From the NCBI GenBank assembly GCA_965217205.1, contig OZ244254.1, positions 1 to 64,000 of the forward strand: a stretch of DNA of 64,000 nucleotides. Direction: 5' to 3'. The notes under the pieces were generated by a model. The model did not search any database and was not told the origin of the DNA. It was given only the letters and a program-made list of their open reading frames with translations. Shown one piece after another: positions 34,812-43,124 of this stretch (position 1 is its first letter; every line of letters begins with the position of its first letter). Made by a program: the position numbers and the translations under genes. The DNA is from Maricaulis sp947259345. GTDB taxonomy: Bacteria > Pseudomonadota > Alphaproteobacteria > Caulobacterales > Maricaulaceae.

Positions 34812-34843
34812 AGATGAATGACCCGATTGGGTGATGTTCATCT
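34812..34843. repeat. inverted repeat in divergent promoter region
   Basis: AGATGAA (34812-34818) pairs with TTCATCT (34837-34843), and inside it ACCC pairs with GGGT. It lies between the divergent secreted-protein and thiE genes and could be an operator or leader stem-loop. Confidence 0.35.
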
Positions 34844-34897
34844 AGATTTTCCGCCGCGCCATTGTCCTTCCCGGGCAGGCCTGTCAAAAGACGCCGG

Positions 34898-35509
34898 ATG
34901 AGCCAGCTTTACTTGATTACCCCGCCGCGTATCGATGATGATTTCCTTGCCAGCCTGGAAATGGCGCTCGATGCGGGACCGGTCTCTGCCCTGCAGATCC
35001 GCCTGAAGGATCATGACGAGACGGAAATCCGCCGTCTCGCGCCGCCCCTGATCAAGGCGGCCCAGGAGCGCGGTGTCGCGGCGATCCTCAATGACAGTCC
35101 CGAGCTGGCCGACGCACTGGGTTGTGACGGGGTTCATATCGGCCAGTCCGATGGCCGTGTGAAGGACGCCCGGGCCATCATGGGCAAGGACCGCACGGTC
35201 GGGGTGACCTGCCATGCCAGCCGCCATCTGGCGATGGTCGCCGGAGAGGCTGGCGCGGATTATGTCGCCTTTGGTGCCTTTTTCCCGACGCAGACCAAGG
35301 CGACCGAGCATGTCGCGACCCCCGACATCCTGGCCTGGTGGGTCGAGATCTTCGAACTGCCCTGCGTCGCCATAGGCGGGATCACGGTCGATAATGCCGC
35401 CCCGCTGATCGCGGCGGGCGCCGATTTTCTGGCCGTGTCCTCAGGCGTCTGGGCGCATCCGGACGGGCCGGCGGCCGCGGTGAAGGCCTTTGGAGCGCTG
35501 ACGGAGTGA
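34898..35509 (+). CDS. thiE: thiamine phosphate synthase (ThiE family)
   Basis: A 203-residue TIM-barrel protein that would join HMP-pyrophosphate and thiazole phosphate to thiamine phosphate. Motifs: YLITPPRIDDDF, ALQIRLKDHDE, AAILNDSPELADALGCDGVHIGQSD, VTCHASRH, YVAFGAFFPTQTK, and VAIGGITVDNAAPLIAAGADFLAV with the phosphate-binding loop. The ATG at 34898 starts the fold. It stands alone, with no other thiamine genes and no TPP riboswitch seen upstream, so a scavenging role or a TenI-like variant cannot be ruled out. A short stem without T run (35517-35534) follows. Confidence 0.88.
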   Translation: MSQLYLITPPRIDDDFLASLEMALDAGPVSALQIRLKDHDETEIRRLAPPLIKAAQERGVAAILNDSPELADALGCDGVHIGQSDGRVKDARAIMGKDRTVGVTCHASRHLAMVAGEAGADYVAFGAFFPTQTKATEHVATPDILAWWVEIFELPCVAIGGITVDNAAPLIAAGADFLAVSSGVWAHPDGPAAAVKAFGALTE

Positions 35510-35606
35510 CGGCTGAGCGCCGAACGGTCGGCGCCGCGGATTACATTTCACCCAGCTGAGGTCTCCCGGCCTTGACGATGCCGCATTCCCGGCGTTCTAG
35601 AAGGGC

Positions 35607-36800
35607 ATGCTTGTGCGTTTCACACTCCCACTCATCATCGTGCTGGCCGCAACCGGTCTGGTCTTGCCATCCGCCGCCGCGCTTGTTCGACAGGACGCGG
35701 CACCGCTTGAGGATGAGGTGGCCCCCGATATCGTCGCGCCCACCTTCCCGCAGGAATTGATCCTGCTGCCGGAAGAGGTCCAGAGCGCCGCCCAGGATGG
35801 CATGGCGGCGGACACGGCCGAATTACCGACAGGGCTGAGTGGTGCCGATGCGGCCTGGTATCGCGCCCAGGTCGCCTATGTCGGTGAAGATTGGGCGTCG
35901 GCCCGCAATTATGCCGAGACCGCCGCGGCTGGAGGGATTGTCGATGCCGCCCTGCTGGCCGGCATCATGGCGCGCAATGGCGAAGGCGGTCCGGTCGACC
36001 TGTCGACCGCGGCGCGCTGGTTTAACCGCGCCGCGGATCGCGATGATCCTGTGGCCCTTTACAATCTCGGTCTCCTGGCCGCGCTCGGGGACGCCTCGCT
36101 GGAGCTCGGGCGCGCTGAGCCCTGGTTCGAGCGTGCGGCCCGCGCCGGGCATATCCCGGCCATGGTGGCCCATGCCATCGCGCTGAGGAATTCGCCGGTA
36201 CCGCAGGATGCCATCACGGCGCGGGAATGGGCGGGACGAGCGGCCCAGCAAGGCTCGGCCGAGGGCATGTACCAGCTGGCTCAATTGCTCGATGCCGGGC
36301 AGGGCGGTGAACGCGATGCGGCCGGTGCCCGGGTCTGGTATGAGCGCGCGGCCGACCAGAATCTGGCCGAGGCGGCCTTCCAGGTCGGCATGATGTGGGC
36401 TGATGGCGAAGGCGGTGAGCAGGACGATGCCACCGCCCGCAACTGGCTGCGCATCGCGGCCGAGAGCGGCTATGCGCCGGCCCAGGGCCAATACGGCTTG
36501 ATGATGTATCAGGGCCGCGGCGGCGAGGCCGATATCGAACTGGCCGCCTATTGGTTTTCGCGCGGGGCCCGTGGCGGCGATGCTGAAAGCCAATTTCTCT
36601 ATGCTTTCGCATTGGCCCGCGGCGAAGGCGTGCCCCAAGATTTCGAGCTGGCCTATCGCTGGGCCCTGCTGGCATCGGTCGACCATTTGGGTGCGCCGGT
36701 TCATGACCGCGATCGCGATCGGCTCGAAGCCGGTCTCGAAGGTGTCCTGCCGCCGGAGGTCCGGCAACGGATCCGGGCCGAATACGAGGCGCTGCGCTGA
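35607..36800 (+). CDS. secreted Sel1-repeat protein
   Basis: A 397-residue protein with a signal peptide (first ~25 residues). From about residue 85 it contains about seven Sel1/TPR-like repeats of 36 residues. Repeat marks are AARWFNRAADRDDPVALYNLGLL, EWAGRAAQQGSAEGMYQLAQLL, RVWYERAADQNLAEAAFQVGMMW and so on. Such solenoids bind other proteins, often in envelope signalling or assembly. It is exported to the periplasm by inference. efp follows 117 bp downstream. Confidence 0.85.
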   Translation: MLVRFTLPLIIVLAATGLVLPSAAALVRQDAAPLEDEVAPDIVAPTFPQELILLPEEVQSAAQDGMAADTAELPTGLSGADAAWYRAQVAYVGEDWASARNYAETAAAGGIVDAALLAGIMARNGEGGPVDLSTAARWFNRAADRDDPVALYNLGLLAALGDASLELGRAEPWFERAARAGHIPAMVAHAIALRNSPVPQDAITAREWAGRAAQQGSAEGMYQLAQLLDAGQGGERDAAGARVWYERAADQNLAEAAFQVGMMWADGEGGEQDDATARNWLRIAAESGYAPAQGQYGLMMYQGRGGEADIELAAYWFSRGARGGDAESQFLYAFALARGEGVPQDFELAYRWALLASVDHLGAPVHDRDRDRLEAGLEGVLPPEVRQRIRAEYEALR

Positions 36801-36917
36801 GCCGAAAGTGCCGCGCCGCTTGCCGATCCGGGTCCTCACTGATAGGAGAGCGCCACCCTGCCGCGCGTGCGCGTCGGCGCGAGAGATGACCCGCCTCCGG
36901 GCGGCAACAGGTGACGT

Positions 36918-37484
36918 ATGAAAATCAATGGAAACGAAATCCGCCCCGGCAATGTGCTGATGCACCAGGACACGCTGTGGGTCGCGGTCAAGACGGACCA
37001 CGTCAAGCCGGGCAAGGGCGGCGCCTTTGCGCAGGTCGAGCTGAAAAACCTGCTCGACGGGCGCAAGCTGAACGAGCGTTTCCGCGCCGCTGACAAGGTC
37101 GAGAAAGTGCGCCTGGAACAGAAGGATCACACCTTCCTCTTCGCCAGCGACGACATGCTTACCTTCATGGATGCCGAAAGTTATGAGCAAATCGAGCTGC
37201 AGGCTGATTTCGTCGGCGAAGAGCGCGCGGCCTATCTGACCGATGGCATGAATGTGGTGGTCGAATTCCACGAGGAGCGTCCGATCGGCATTTCCCTGCC
37301 ACAGCACGTGACCCTGGAAATCGCCGACACCGAGCCTGTGGTCAAAGGCCAGACCGCGGCCAATTCCTACAAGCCGGCCATCCTGTCCAATGGTGTGCGC
37401 TCTTCCGTTCCGCCCTTCGTTGGCGTTGGCGAAAAGATCATCGTTGCCACCGAAGACGGCTCCTATGTGAAGCGGGCGGACTGA
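36918..37484 (+). CDS. efp: translation elongation factor P
   Basis: A 188-residue EF-P of standard length with three beta-barrel domains. Domain I carries the loop KPGKGGAF, whose lysine (about residue 33) is the site equivalent to the modified Lys34 of E. coli. The C-terminal signature (GQTAANSYKPAILSNG) is present. EF-P relieves ribosome stalling at polyproline. It is followed after 4 bp by suhB, so the two are probably co-transcribed. Confidence 0.96.
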   Translation: MKINGNEIRPGNVLMHQDTLWVAVKTDHVKPGKGGAFAQVELKNLLDGRKLNERFRAADKVEKVRLEQKDHTFLFASDDMLTFMDAESYEQIELQADFVGEERAAYLTDGMNVVVEFHEERPIGISLPQHVTLEIADTEPVVKGQTAANSYKPAILSNGVRSSVPPFVGVGEKIIVATEDGSYVKRAD

Positions 37485-37488
37485 CACC

Positions 37489-38286
37489 ATGGGTACGCTT
37501 TCCCCGCTCCTCACGGTCATGACCGATGTTGCCGCCCGCGCCGGCCGCTCGCTCACGCGCGATTTCCGCGACATCGAGCATTTGCAGGTCTCGCGCAAGG
37601 GGCCGGCGGACTTCGTCTCCGTCGCGGATCACAAGGCCGAGGACATCATCTTTGACCGTCTGAGCCAGGCTCGTCCGGGCTATGGCTTTTTGATGGAAGA
37701 GCGCGGGATTGTCGAAGGCAGTGACAAGTCGCACCGCTGGATCGTCGACCCGCTCGACGGCACACTGAACTTCCTCCACGGCATGCCGCATTTTGCGGTA
37801 TCCATCGCGCTCGAGCGCGAGGGTGAGCTGGTTGCCGGCGTGATCTACAATCCGGCCACCGACGAAATGTTCCATGCCGAAAAGGGCCGTGGCGCCTGGC
37901 TCGCCGATCGCCGTCTGCGCGTGGCCGAGCGCAAGCATTTCGATGAAGCCGTGATCTCCACCGGCACGCCTTTTATCGGCCGACCGGGCCAGGCGCGCTT
38001 CCTGAAGGAATTGCACCAGATCATGCCGCATTGCGCCGGCATTCGCCGCATGGGCTCTGCTGCCCTCGACCTCGCCTGGGTCGCGGCCGGCCGTTATGAC
38101 GGATTCTGGGAACGTAATCTGAAATCCTGGGACATCGCAGCCGGCATCATCCTGGTCCGCGAAGCCGGCGGTTTCGTCGCCGAGGCCGATGGCGCCGGCG
38201 ATGTGCTGGAAACCGGCAATATCGCCGCCGGCAATGAGCCCATTCTGGCTGAAATCACAACGCGTCTGAAGAAGGCCGCGGGCTAG
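37489..38286 (+). CDS. suhB: inositol monophosphatase family protein (SuhB)
   Basis: A 265-residue Mg-dependent phosphatase. Motifs: the metal-binding region with EERG in LMEERGIVEG, the core WIVDPLDGTLNFLHGMPHFAVSIAL, and GSAALDLAWVAAGRYDGFWE near the C-terminus with the last Asp in LKSWDIAAG. In many bacteria SuhB also acts in rRNA antitermination; which role dominates here is open. The gene lies 4 bp after efp. Confidence 0.93.
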   Translation: MGTLSPLLTVMTDVAARAGRSLTRDFRDIEHLQVSRKGPADFVSVADHKAEDIIFDRLSQARPGYGFLMEERGIVEGSDKSHRWIVDPLDGTLNFLHGMPHFAVSIALEREGELVAGVIYNPATDEMFHAEKGRGAWLADRRLRVAERKHFDEAVISTGTPFIGRPGQARFLKELHQIMPHCAGIRRMGSAALDLAWVAAGRYDGFWERNLKSWDIAAGIILVREAGGFVAEADGAGDVLETGNIAAGNEPILAEITTRLKKAAG

Positions 38287-38292
38287 CCAATT

Positions 38293-38372
38293 GGGGGACA
38301 GGTAGAATTAACGCGTGGCGCGGACGGTGAGGCCGGCTGATGCCAAGGCGCGCTAATTCTAACTGTCCCCTT
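38293..38372. repeat. REP-like long hairpin with GGGGACAG arms
   Basis: The left arm (38294-38315) starts GGGGACAG, carries TAGAATTA and ends ACGCG. The right arm (38349-38370) starts CGCG, carries TAATTCTA and ends CTGTCCCC. They pair almost fully across a 33-bp middle that is itself GC-rich. GGGGACAG/AGAATTA palindromes of this kind are known near REP-associated Y1 transposases. No transposase lies beside it, so it is a non-autonomous copy by inference. Confidence 0.65.
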
Positions 38373-38481
38373 TTCCAGTCATAATATCGCGCGCCAGTCG
38401 GGGCATCTTTCCTGAGTGATATGGCCTAGCCTGCAATCATGACGTGCCGTTTCGGTCGTCAGCAAGGCAGGGGGGCTCGCC

Positions 38482-39240
38482 ATGGGCCGGGCTATCGGGT
38501 TTGTATTCGGCATTGCCGTCTACGCATTCTTCTTCATTGTATTCCTCTACTCCATTGGTTTCGTCGGCAATTTTCTCGTGCCGAAAACCATCGATTCCGG
38601 TGCGGCCGGGTCGCTCGTGATGGCCGTTATCGTCAATCTGGTGCTGTTGAGCCTGTTCGCCGTCCAGCACAGCGTCATGGCGCGTCCGGCGTTCAAGGCG
38701 GCGTGGACCCGACTTGTGCCGGCCTATCTGGAGCGCACCCTCTACGTGCTGCTCTCCTCGATCGCACTGGCGGTGATCTATGCCTTCTGGCGGACGATCC
38801 CGGGCGTGGTCTGGTCCGTGCCGGAGGGGCCGGCGACCTATGCGGTGCAGGCCCTGTTCTGGTCCGGTTGGCTGATCGTGCTGATCTCGACCTTTTTGAT
38901 CAGTCATTTCGACCTGTTCGGGCTGAGCCAGATCTACGCCAATCTGCGCCGCCGCCCCTTCAAGGGCGCGTCTTTCCGCAAGCATCTCTTCTACCGTCTG
39001 GTCCGGCATCCGATGATGTCGGGGTTCATGATCGCCTTCTGGGCCGCACCGGTCATGACGCTGGGGCATCTCCTCTTCGCGGTCGTCACCACTGCCTACA
39101 TGGTCATTGCGGTCTATCGCTTCGAGGAGAAGGATTTGATCGCCGAGATTGGTGATGACTATCTGGAGTATCGCAAAGAGGCAGGCGCTTTCTTGCCCAG
39201 GCTGGGTCGAAAGCCTTCCGTGGTGCAGCCAGTGGAGTAG
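38482..39240 (+). CDS. mddA: methanethiol S-methyltransferase (MddA-like)
   Basis: A 252-residue membrane protein with about six hydrophobic helices. It opens MGRAIGFVFGIAVYAFFF, contains FVGNFLVPKTIDSG and LFAVQHSVMARPAFK, and has the methyltransferase C-terminal part KHLFYRLVRHPMMSGFM and EEKDLIAEIGDDYLEYR. This matches the MddA family, which methylates methanethiol to dimethyl sulfide with S-adenosylmethionine; the C-terminal half is shared with isoprenylcysteine methyltransferases and NnrU. The specific activity is inferred from overall family similarity. Confidence 0.8.
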   Translation: MGRAIGFVFGIAVYAFFFIVFLYSIGFVGNFLVPKTIDSGAAGSLVMAVIVNLVLLSLFAVQHSVMARPAFKAAWTRLVPAYLERTLYVLLSSIALAVIYAFWRTIPGVVWSVPEGPATYAVQALFWSGWLIVLISTFLISHFDLFGLSQIYANLRRRPFKGASFRKHLFYRLVRHPMMSGFMIAFWAAPVMTLGHLLFAVVTTAYMVIAVYRFEEKDLIAEIGDDYLEYRKEAGAFLPRLGRKPSVVQPVE

Positions 39241-39247
39241 GCGCCGC

Positions 39248-39272
39248 GCGCCGGCCTGAGCTGGGCCGGCGC
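39248..39272. terminator. hairpin between convergent mddA and azoR
   Basis: GCGCCGGCC (39248-39256) and GGCCGGCGC (39264-39272) form a 9-bp GC stem in the 40-bp gap between the two converging genes. There is no T run, so termination is only probable by position. Confidence 0.45.
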
Positions 39273-39280
39273 AAGGTTCT

Positions 39281-39889
39281 CTATGCCGCCAGACGCTCGA
39301 TCGCGTCACCTGCTGCAGCCAGCTTCTCGTCGGCGCCCTGGCCGAGCTGGTCGGCGGCGATGAGCTCGACGTCGGTTATGCCGATGAAGCCCAGCACGTG
39401 CTTGAGATAGGGCGAGGCGAAATCGATCGCGCTGCCGACACCCGTCCCGCCTGAGGCGAGCAGGATGATGGCGCGCTTGCCCTCGAGCAGGCCGACCGGA
39501 CCATTCTCGGTATACTTGAAGGTGACCTTGGCGCGGGCGACCATGTCGATCCAGGCCTTGAGCGCGGCGGGAATGCCGAAATTATAGACCGGAGTGGCGA
39601 TGACCAGCGTGTCGGCGGCCTGCAGCTCGGCGATCAGCGCGTCGGACCGGGCCAGGGCGGCTTTCTGGTCGTCGCTGCGAGCGTCTGCAGCGGTGAAATT
39701 GGCGCCAATCCAGGTCTCATCGATGAAGGCCGGAGGATTGTCGGCCAGATCTCGCCGGGTGATCGAGGCGTCCGGATTTTTCGAGGTCAGGCGGTCCATC
39801 AGGTTGTCGGCCAACTGGCGCGTCACCGATCCCTCATGGCGCATGCTGGCATCAATGCGAAGAATGTTGCGGGGCGTATTCTGGGTCAT
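39281..39889 (-). CDS. azoR: FMN-dependent NADH-azoreductase family protein
   Basis: A 202-residue flavodoxin-like quinone/azo reductase. Motifs: RIDASMRHEGSVTRQLAD at the phosphate-binding loop, TPVYNFGIPAALKAWIDMVARAKVTFKY, the NAD/FMN motif ILLASGGTG and the C-terminal LGFIGITDVELIAAD. It reduces quinones and azo compounds with two electrons, limiting oxidative stress. GTGGAG 6 bp upstream supports the ATG at 39889 rather than 39901. No regulator gene is adjacent. Confidence 0.9.
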   Translation of the reverse strand: MTQNTPRNILRIDASMRHEGSVTRQLADNLMDRLTSKNPDASITRRDLADNPPAFIDETWIGANFTAADARSDDQKAALARSDALIAELQAADTLVIATPVYNFGIPAALKAWIDMVARAKVTFKYTENGPVGLLEGKRAIILLASGGTGVGSAIDFASPYLKHVLGFIGITDVELIAADQLGQGADEKLAAAGDAIERLAA

Positions 39890-40137
39890 GGCGAACTCCA
39901 CTATCGGGCGGCGGGCCTGTGGCCCTGAAAAGCGATGGGCGGAAGATGGCTATGATGTCGCTCCGGAGTAACCAGCTTGTTGGCGACTTATTGTTTCCAA
40001 AATGGATGAAGAGAGACGCGCACTAACCCCTATCGGTGGGGATTGGCGCGATTAGTTCGCACCTGCCCTTTGACCTCGCCTCCAAATTGTCCCAATCGGA
40101 GGGGTAGGAAAGACGGCGGCTTTAACAAGGGGTCAGC

Positions 40138-41130
40138 ATGCCCGTTCTCAATTCCGATCAGGATATCTCCCAGGCACCCAGCGTCCGGTTCACAGGGCCG
40201 TGGCGCTATATCATCTGGATGGCCGTCTTCACGGCCGGTGTGGCGGCTCTGGGCCTGTTCCTGTTCGAACCACTGGACGCTGCCTTCCGGGCCAATCCGG
40301 CGATCAATGGTCTCATCCTGGGCGTGCTGGTCATCGGCGTGCTCTACACCTTTGCCCAGGCGCTGGGGATCGGTCCGGCCGCGCGCTGGCTGGTCCGTTT
40401 CCGCTCGGCTGAGGACCCGGCCAGCCTGCCCAAGCCGCCCGCCCTGATCGCGCCCATGGCCTCGATGATCTCCCAGGCCGATGGCCGGGTTTCACTGTCG
40501 GCTGGTTCGGTACGCACTGTGCTCGACTCCGTCGCGGCGCGGATGTCGGAAGCGGGCGCCTTCACCCGCTATTTCGGACGCCTTCTGATTTTCCTCGGCT
40601 TGCTCGGCACATTCTGGGGTCTGCTGGAAGTTGTCGGCGCCGTCGGGGAGGCCGTTCGTGCCGTCACCGAGAGCTCGACCGGCGGCGAAGCTGATGTGAT
40701 GCGGCTGATGTCGGCCATCGAGGACCCGATCCAGGGCATGGGCACGGCCTTTGCCTCCTCCCTCTTCGGTCTCGCCGGCTCGCTGGTCATCGGTTTCCTC
40801 GACCTGCAGGCCAGCCGCGCCCAGAACCGCTTCTACAACGAGATCGAGGAATGGCTGTCCTCCATCTCGCGCCTGGCCGCGGCCGGTCCGAACACCGGCG
40901 ATGATGGCGAGGTTTCGACCGCCTATGTCGGCGCCCTCCTTCAGCAGACCGCCGAGACGCTGGACCGGCTCTCGCACACGCTGGAGCGCAATTCGCGGCA
41001 GATGGACACCACGCTGCAGCGCTTTGCCGAGGACAGCCGGGCCAGCCAGGAAGAGGCCATGCGCGCCTTGCGCGACGAAATCCGGGTTTTGATCCGGGCC
41101 CTGCAATCGCGGGAGCGGGGAGGGGAATAG
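40138..41130 (+). CDS. MotA/TolQ/ExbB-like proton-channel protein
   Basis: A 330-residue membrane protein. Two helices near the N-terminus (about 25-45 and 60-80) precede a cytoplasmic loop. The MotA/ExbB core follows, with FLGLLGTFWGLLEVVGAVGEAV and GMGTAFASSLFGLAGSLVIGFLDLQ. The C-terminal ~90 residues form a short helical tail. It would form a stator with the next gene, 3 bp downstream. No flagellar, Tol or TonB genes are adjacent. The tail is much shorter than in ZorA of Zorya defence systems. Confidence 0.85.
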   Translation: MPVLNSDQDISQAPSVRFTGPWRYIIWMAVFTAGVAALGLFLFEPLDAAFRANPAINGLILGVLVIGVLYTFAQALGIGPAARWLVRFRSAEDPASLPKPPALIAPMASMISQADGRVSLSAGSVRTVLDSVAARMSEAGAFTRYFGRLLIFLGLLGTFWGLLEVVGAVGEAVRAVTESSTGGEADVMRLMSAIEDPIQGMGTAFASSLFGLAGSLVIGFLDLQASRAQNRFYNEIEEWLSSISRLAAAGPNTGDDGEVSTAYVGALLQQTAETLDRLSHTLERNSRQMDTTLQRFAEDSRASQEEAMRALRDEIRVLIRALQSRERGGE

Positions 41131-41133
41131 GCC

Positions 41134-42123
41134 ATGGCCTCGCCGCGTTTCGCGCGTTTCCAGGAAGCCGATAATGGCGATCACTGGCCGGGCTTTGTCG
41201 ATGCCCTGGCCACGCTCTTGCTGGTCATCGTCTTCCTGCTGTCGATATTTGTCGCCGGCCAGTTCGCCCTGTCGCGTGCGCTCACCGGGCGCGACGAGCA
41301 GCTCGCCGCGCTCAATGCCCAGCTCGCCCAGCTGGCCGATGAGCTCGCCCTGACCCAGGAAGAAAACGCCGAGCTTGAGCTGCGCGTGTCCGGCCTCGAA
41401 AGCGAACGCGACGCGCTGAGCGATGCGCTCGCCATGGCCGGCACCCAGACCGCCGCCCTACAGGCCGAGCTGGATGCCGAGCGCGAATTGTCCGAGGAGA
41501 GCCAGCGCGCCCTGATGATGCTCAATCTGCAGATCCAGGCCCTGCGCGACCAGATCGCCACGCTCAATGCCGCCCTGGATGCCGCGGAGCAGCGCGCCGA
41601 GGAGGCCGAGGCCCAGGTCATCAATCTGGGCGAACGCCTCAACGCGGCCCTCGCAGAGCGCGCCGCCGAGCTGGCCGTCTACCGCTCCGACTTCTTCGGC
41701 CGACTGCGCGCCATTCTCGGAAACCGTACCGGCGTACGCATTGTCGGCGATCGTTTCGTCTTCGAAACGGACGTGCTTTTCCCGTCCGGCTCGGCCGCCC
41801 TGTCCAATGAGGGCCGCGAAAGCCTGCGCCCGATCGCTGATGCGATCATCCAGCTGACCGATGAAATCCCGGACGATCTGGAATGGGTGATCCGCATTGA
41901 CGGCCACACAGACCCGGTCCCGATCCGCACCACCTATCCCTCCAACTGGCACCTCTCCGCAGCGCGGGCGATTTCGGTGGTGAACTGGATGGAGCAATTG
42001 GGTGTCCCGTCGGATCGCCTGGTGGCGGCTGGCTTCGGTGAGCATTATCCGATCGTGGAGGGCCGCAGCGCGGAGGCGAATGCGCGGAACCGGCGTATCG
42101 AGCTGAAGCTGACGGCGAGGTAG
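41134..42123 (+). CDS. MotB/OmpA-like peptidoglycan-binding stator protein
   Basis: A 329-residue protein. A short N-terminus leads to one membrane helix that begins with an aspartate (GFVDALATLLLVIVFLLS), the position of the proton-carrying Asp of MotB. A long coiled coil (about 50-185, Ala/Glu/Leu heptads) follows. The C-terminal OmpA-like domain has FPSGSAALSNEG, IDGHTDPVPI, NWHLSAARAISV and RNRRIEL. It is coupled to the MotA-like gene. A proton-driven envelope machine is inferred; what it moves is unknown. Confidence 0.87.
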   Translation: MASPRFARFQEADNGDHWPGFVDALATLLLVIVFLLSIFVAGQFALSRALTGRDEQLAALNAQLAQLADELALTQEENAELELRVSGLESERDALSDALAMAGTQTAALQAELDAERELSEESQRALMMLNLQIQALRDQIATLNAALDAAEQRAEEAEAQVINLGERLNAALAERAAELAVYRSDFFGRLRAILGNRTGVRIVGDRFVFETDVLFPSGSAALSNEGRESLRPIADAIIQLTDEIPDDLEWVIRIDGHTDPVPIRTTYPSNWHLSAARAISVVNWMEQLGVPSDRLVAAGFGEHYPIVEGRSAEANARNRRIELKLTAR

Positions 42124-42125
42124 GG

Positions 42126-42596
42126 GTGCACCCAATATTGTATTATATTGTTCTTTCGGTCTTTGGTTCCGCTATTTATACCGATCAATTTCCGGATATA
42201 AATTATGTGAAGCTCCTTTTGGAGGCTTCTATGTTCTATTTTGTTTATGCATATCCGGCGGCTTTTGTTGTATATAAATATAGTCAGAGTATCAATGTTA
42301 AGTTGATATCCTTTTTTCTGTCATTTGGTGTTTTGGTAAGCGTGGCGGCGCGGGCTTTTGTATCTCTTGAAGAGCGTGACGATCTAATCTTGCTTGATGG
42401 TGTGGGTGGCCTATTGGGGGTTGCTAGCCTGTTCTCGCTTTTGGCATTGGCAGCAGACCGTCTCCGCAGTTCGCACTTTGACGGTTGGGGGGAGATTGGT
42501 CGTAGAGGCCCCATCTTAGTTTTCCTGTATGTTCTCGCCGGCTCGATCACCTATCATAGTCTCTACCAAGAGCGCCCCGAACGGGCCGGAGTTTAG
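42126..42596 (+). CDS. AT-rich four-helix membrane protein, unknown
   Basis: A 156-residue protein starting with GTG at 42126, 2 bp after the MotB-like stop, with GGGG just upstream. Four hydrophobic segments are visible, the first around YYIVLSVFGSAIY. Codon use is strikingly AT-rich (tat, ata, ttt, gtt) compared with the neighbouring genes. This indicates recent acquisition or relaxed selection. I recognise no family. The long palindrome at 42659 and a ccdAB pair follow. Confidence 0.6.
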   Translation: MHPILYYIVLSVFGSAIYTDQFPDINYVKLLLEASMFYFVYAYPAAFVVYKYSQSINVKLISFFLSFGVLVSVAARAFVSLEERDDLILLDGVGGLLGVASLFSLLALAADRLRSSHFDGWGEIGRRGPILVFLYVLAGSITYHSLYQERPERAGV

Positions 42597-42658
42597 GTCG
42601 GCCCTAGGCACTTTCTCCATCGCTCAGACCTGCTCATAAATCACTTGTCAGCCAGCGG

Positions 42659-42739
42659 GCCGTATTCGGTTCTTGAGGTCAAGGGCGGCGTAGCCGCCGC
42701 TTCGCGGTTAAACCCTTGAGCTGAAGAACCAGATACGGC
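42659..42739. repeat. long imperfect palindrome with inner hairpin
   Basis: Two 27-bp arms (42659-42685, starting GCCGTATTCGGTTCTTGAGG; 42713-42739, ending AAGAACCAGATACGGC) match at 23 positions. The loop holds a second hairpin, GGCGGC-GTA-GCCGCC. It lies between the AT-rich gene and ccdAB and can extrude as a cruciform. A dispersed repeat, a MITE end or a termination structure are all possible. Confidence 0.6.
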
Positions 42740-42815
42740 TTTCTCTCGGCAAGGGATGCATGGCCAAGAGTGCGCCGGCGCGTAGCTATTCAAAAGCTGG
42801 ACCAGCCGCCCGCTC

Positions 42816-43124
42816 TCAATACCCCTGAAAGAGAAAGTCCATCGCCGCCGTGATTGTGTCGCGGTGTTCGGCTTCGATATTGGTGACGGGCGTCCCGAGC
42901 AGGCGTGTGGGGACCATGGCGATGTCGGTGGTCACCAGGACGAAGTCTCGCCCCTCGATGTCGAGAACGGGCATCAGCCGGTCGATAGTCTCTTGCCGCC
43001 CGTCCTCTACCGGTACCAGCGGGATGCCGACCCGACTCTCCAGTTCGCCGAGCAGGCTGGACTGGACATCGACCAGCCAGGACGCTGGACGGCCGGTGGG
43101 ACGATAGACGTCGAACCGCGCCAT
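42816..43124 (-). CDS. ccdB: CcdB-family toxin
   Basis: A 102-residue protein with the CcdB pattern: FDVYRP at the N-terminus, LVDVQSSLLGELESRVGIPLVP, PVLDIEGRDFVLVTTDIAMVPTRLLG and a C-terminal helix AAMDFLFQGY. CcdB poisons DNA gyrase in the classical F-plasmid system, with the last residues contacting the target. It starts immediately after the antitoxin stop, the usual antitoxin-first order. Chromosomal copies often stabilise acquired DNA. Confidence 0.9.
   Translation of the reverse strand: MARFDVYRPTGRPASWLVDVQSSLLGELESRVGIPLVPVEDGRQETIDRLMPVLDIEGRDFVLVTTDIAMVPTRLLGTPVTNIEAEHRDTITAAMDFLFQGY

Noticed and set aside
34731..34897. TPP riboswitch before thiE
   Set aside because: The conserved thi-box elements (such as CTGAGA) are absent; only a simple dyad is present.
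40138..42123. Zorya-type defence system (ZorA/ZorB-like pair)
   Set aside because: The two membrane proteins resemble ZorA and ZorB in outline, but the MotA-like protein lacks the very long cytoplasmic tail, and no ZorC, ZorD or ZorE nuclease/helicase gene follows. It is better read as a general stator pair.
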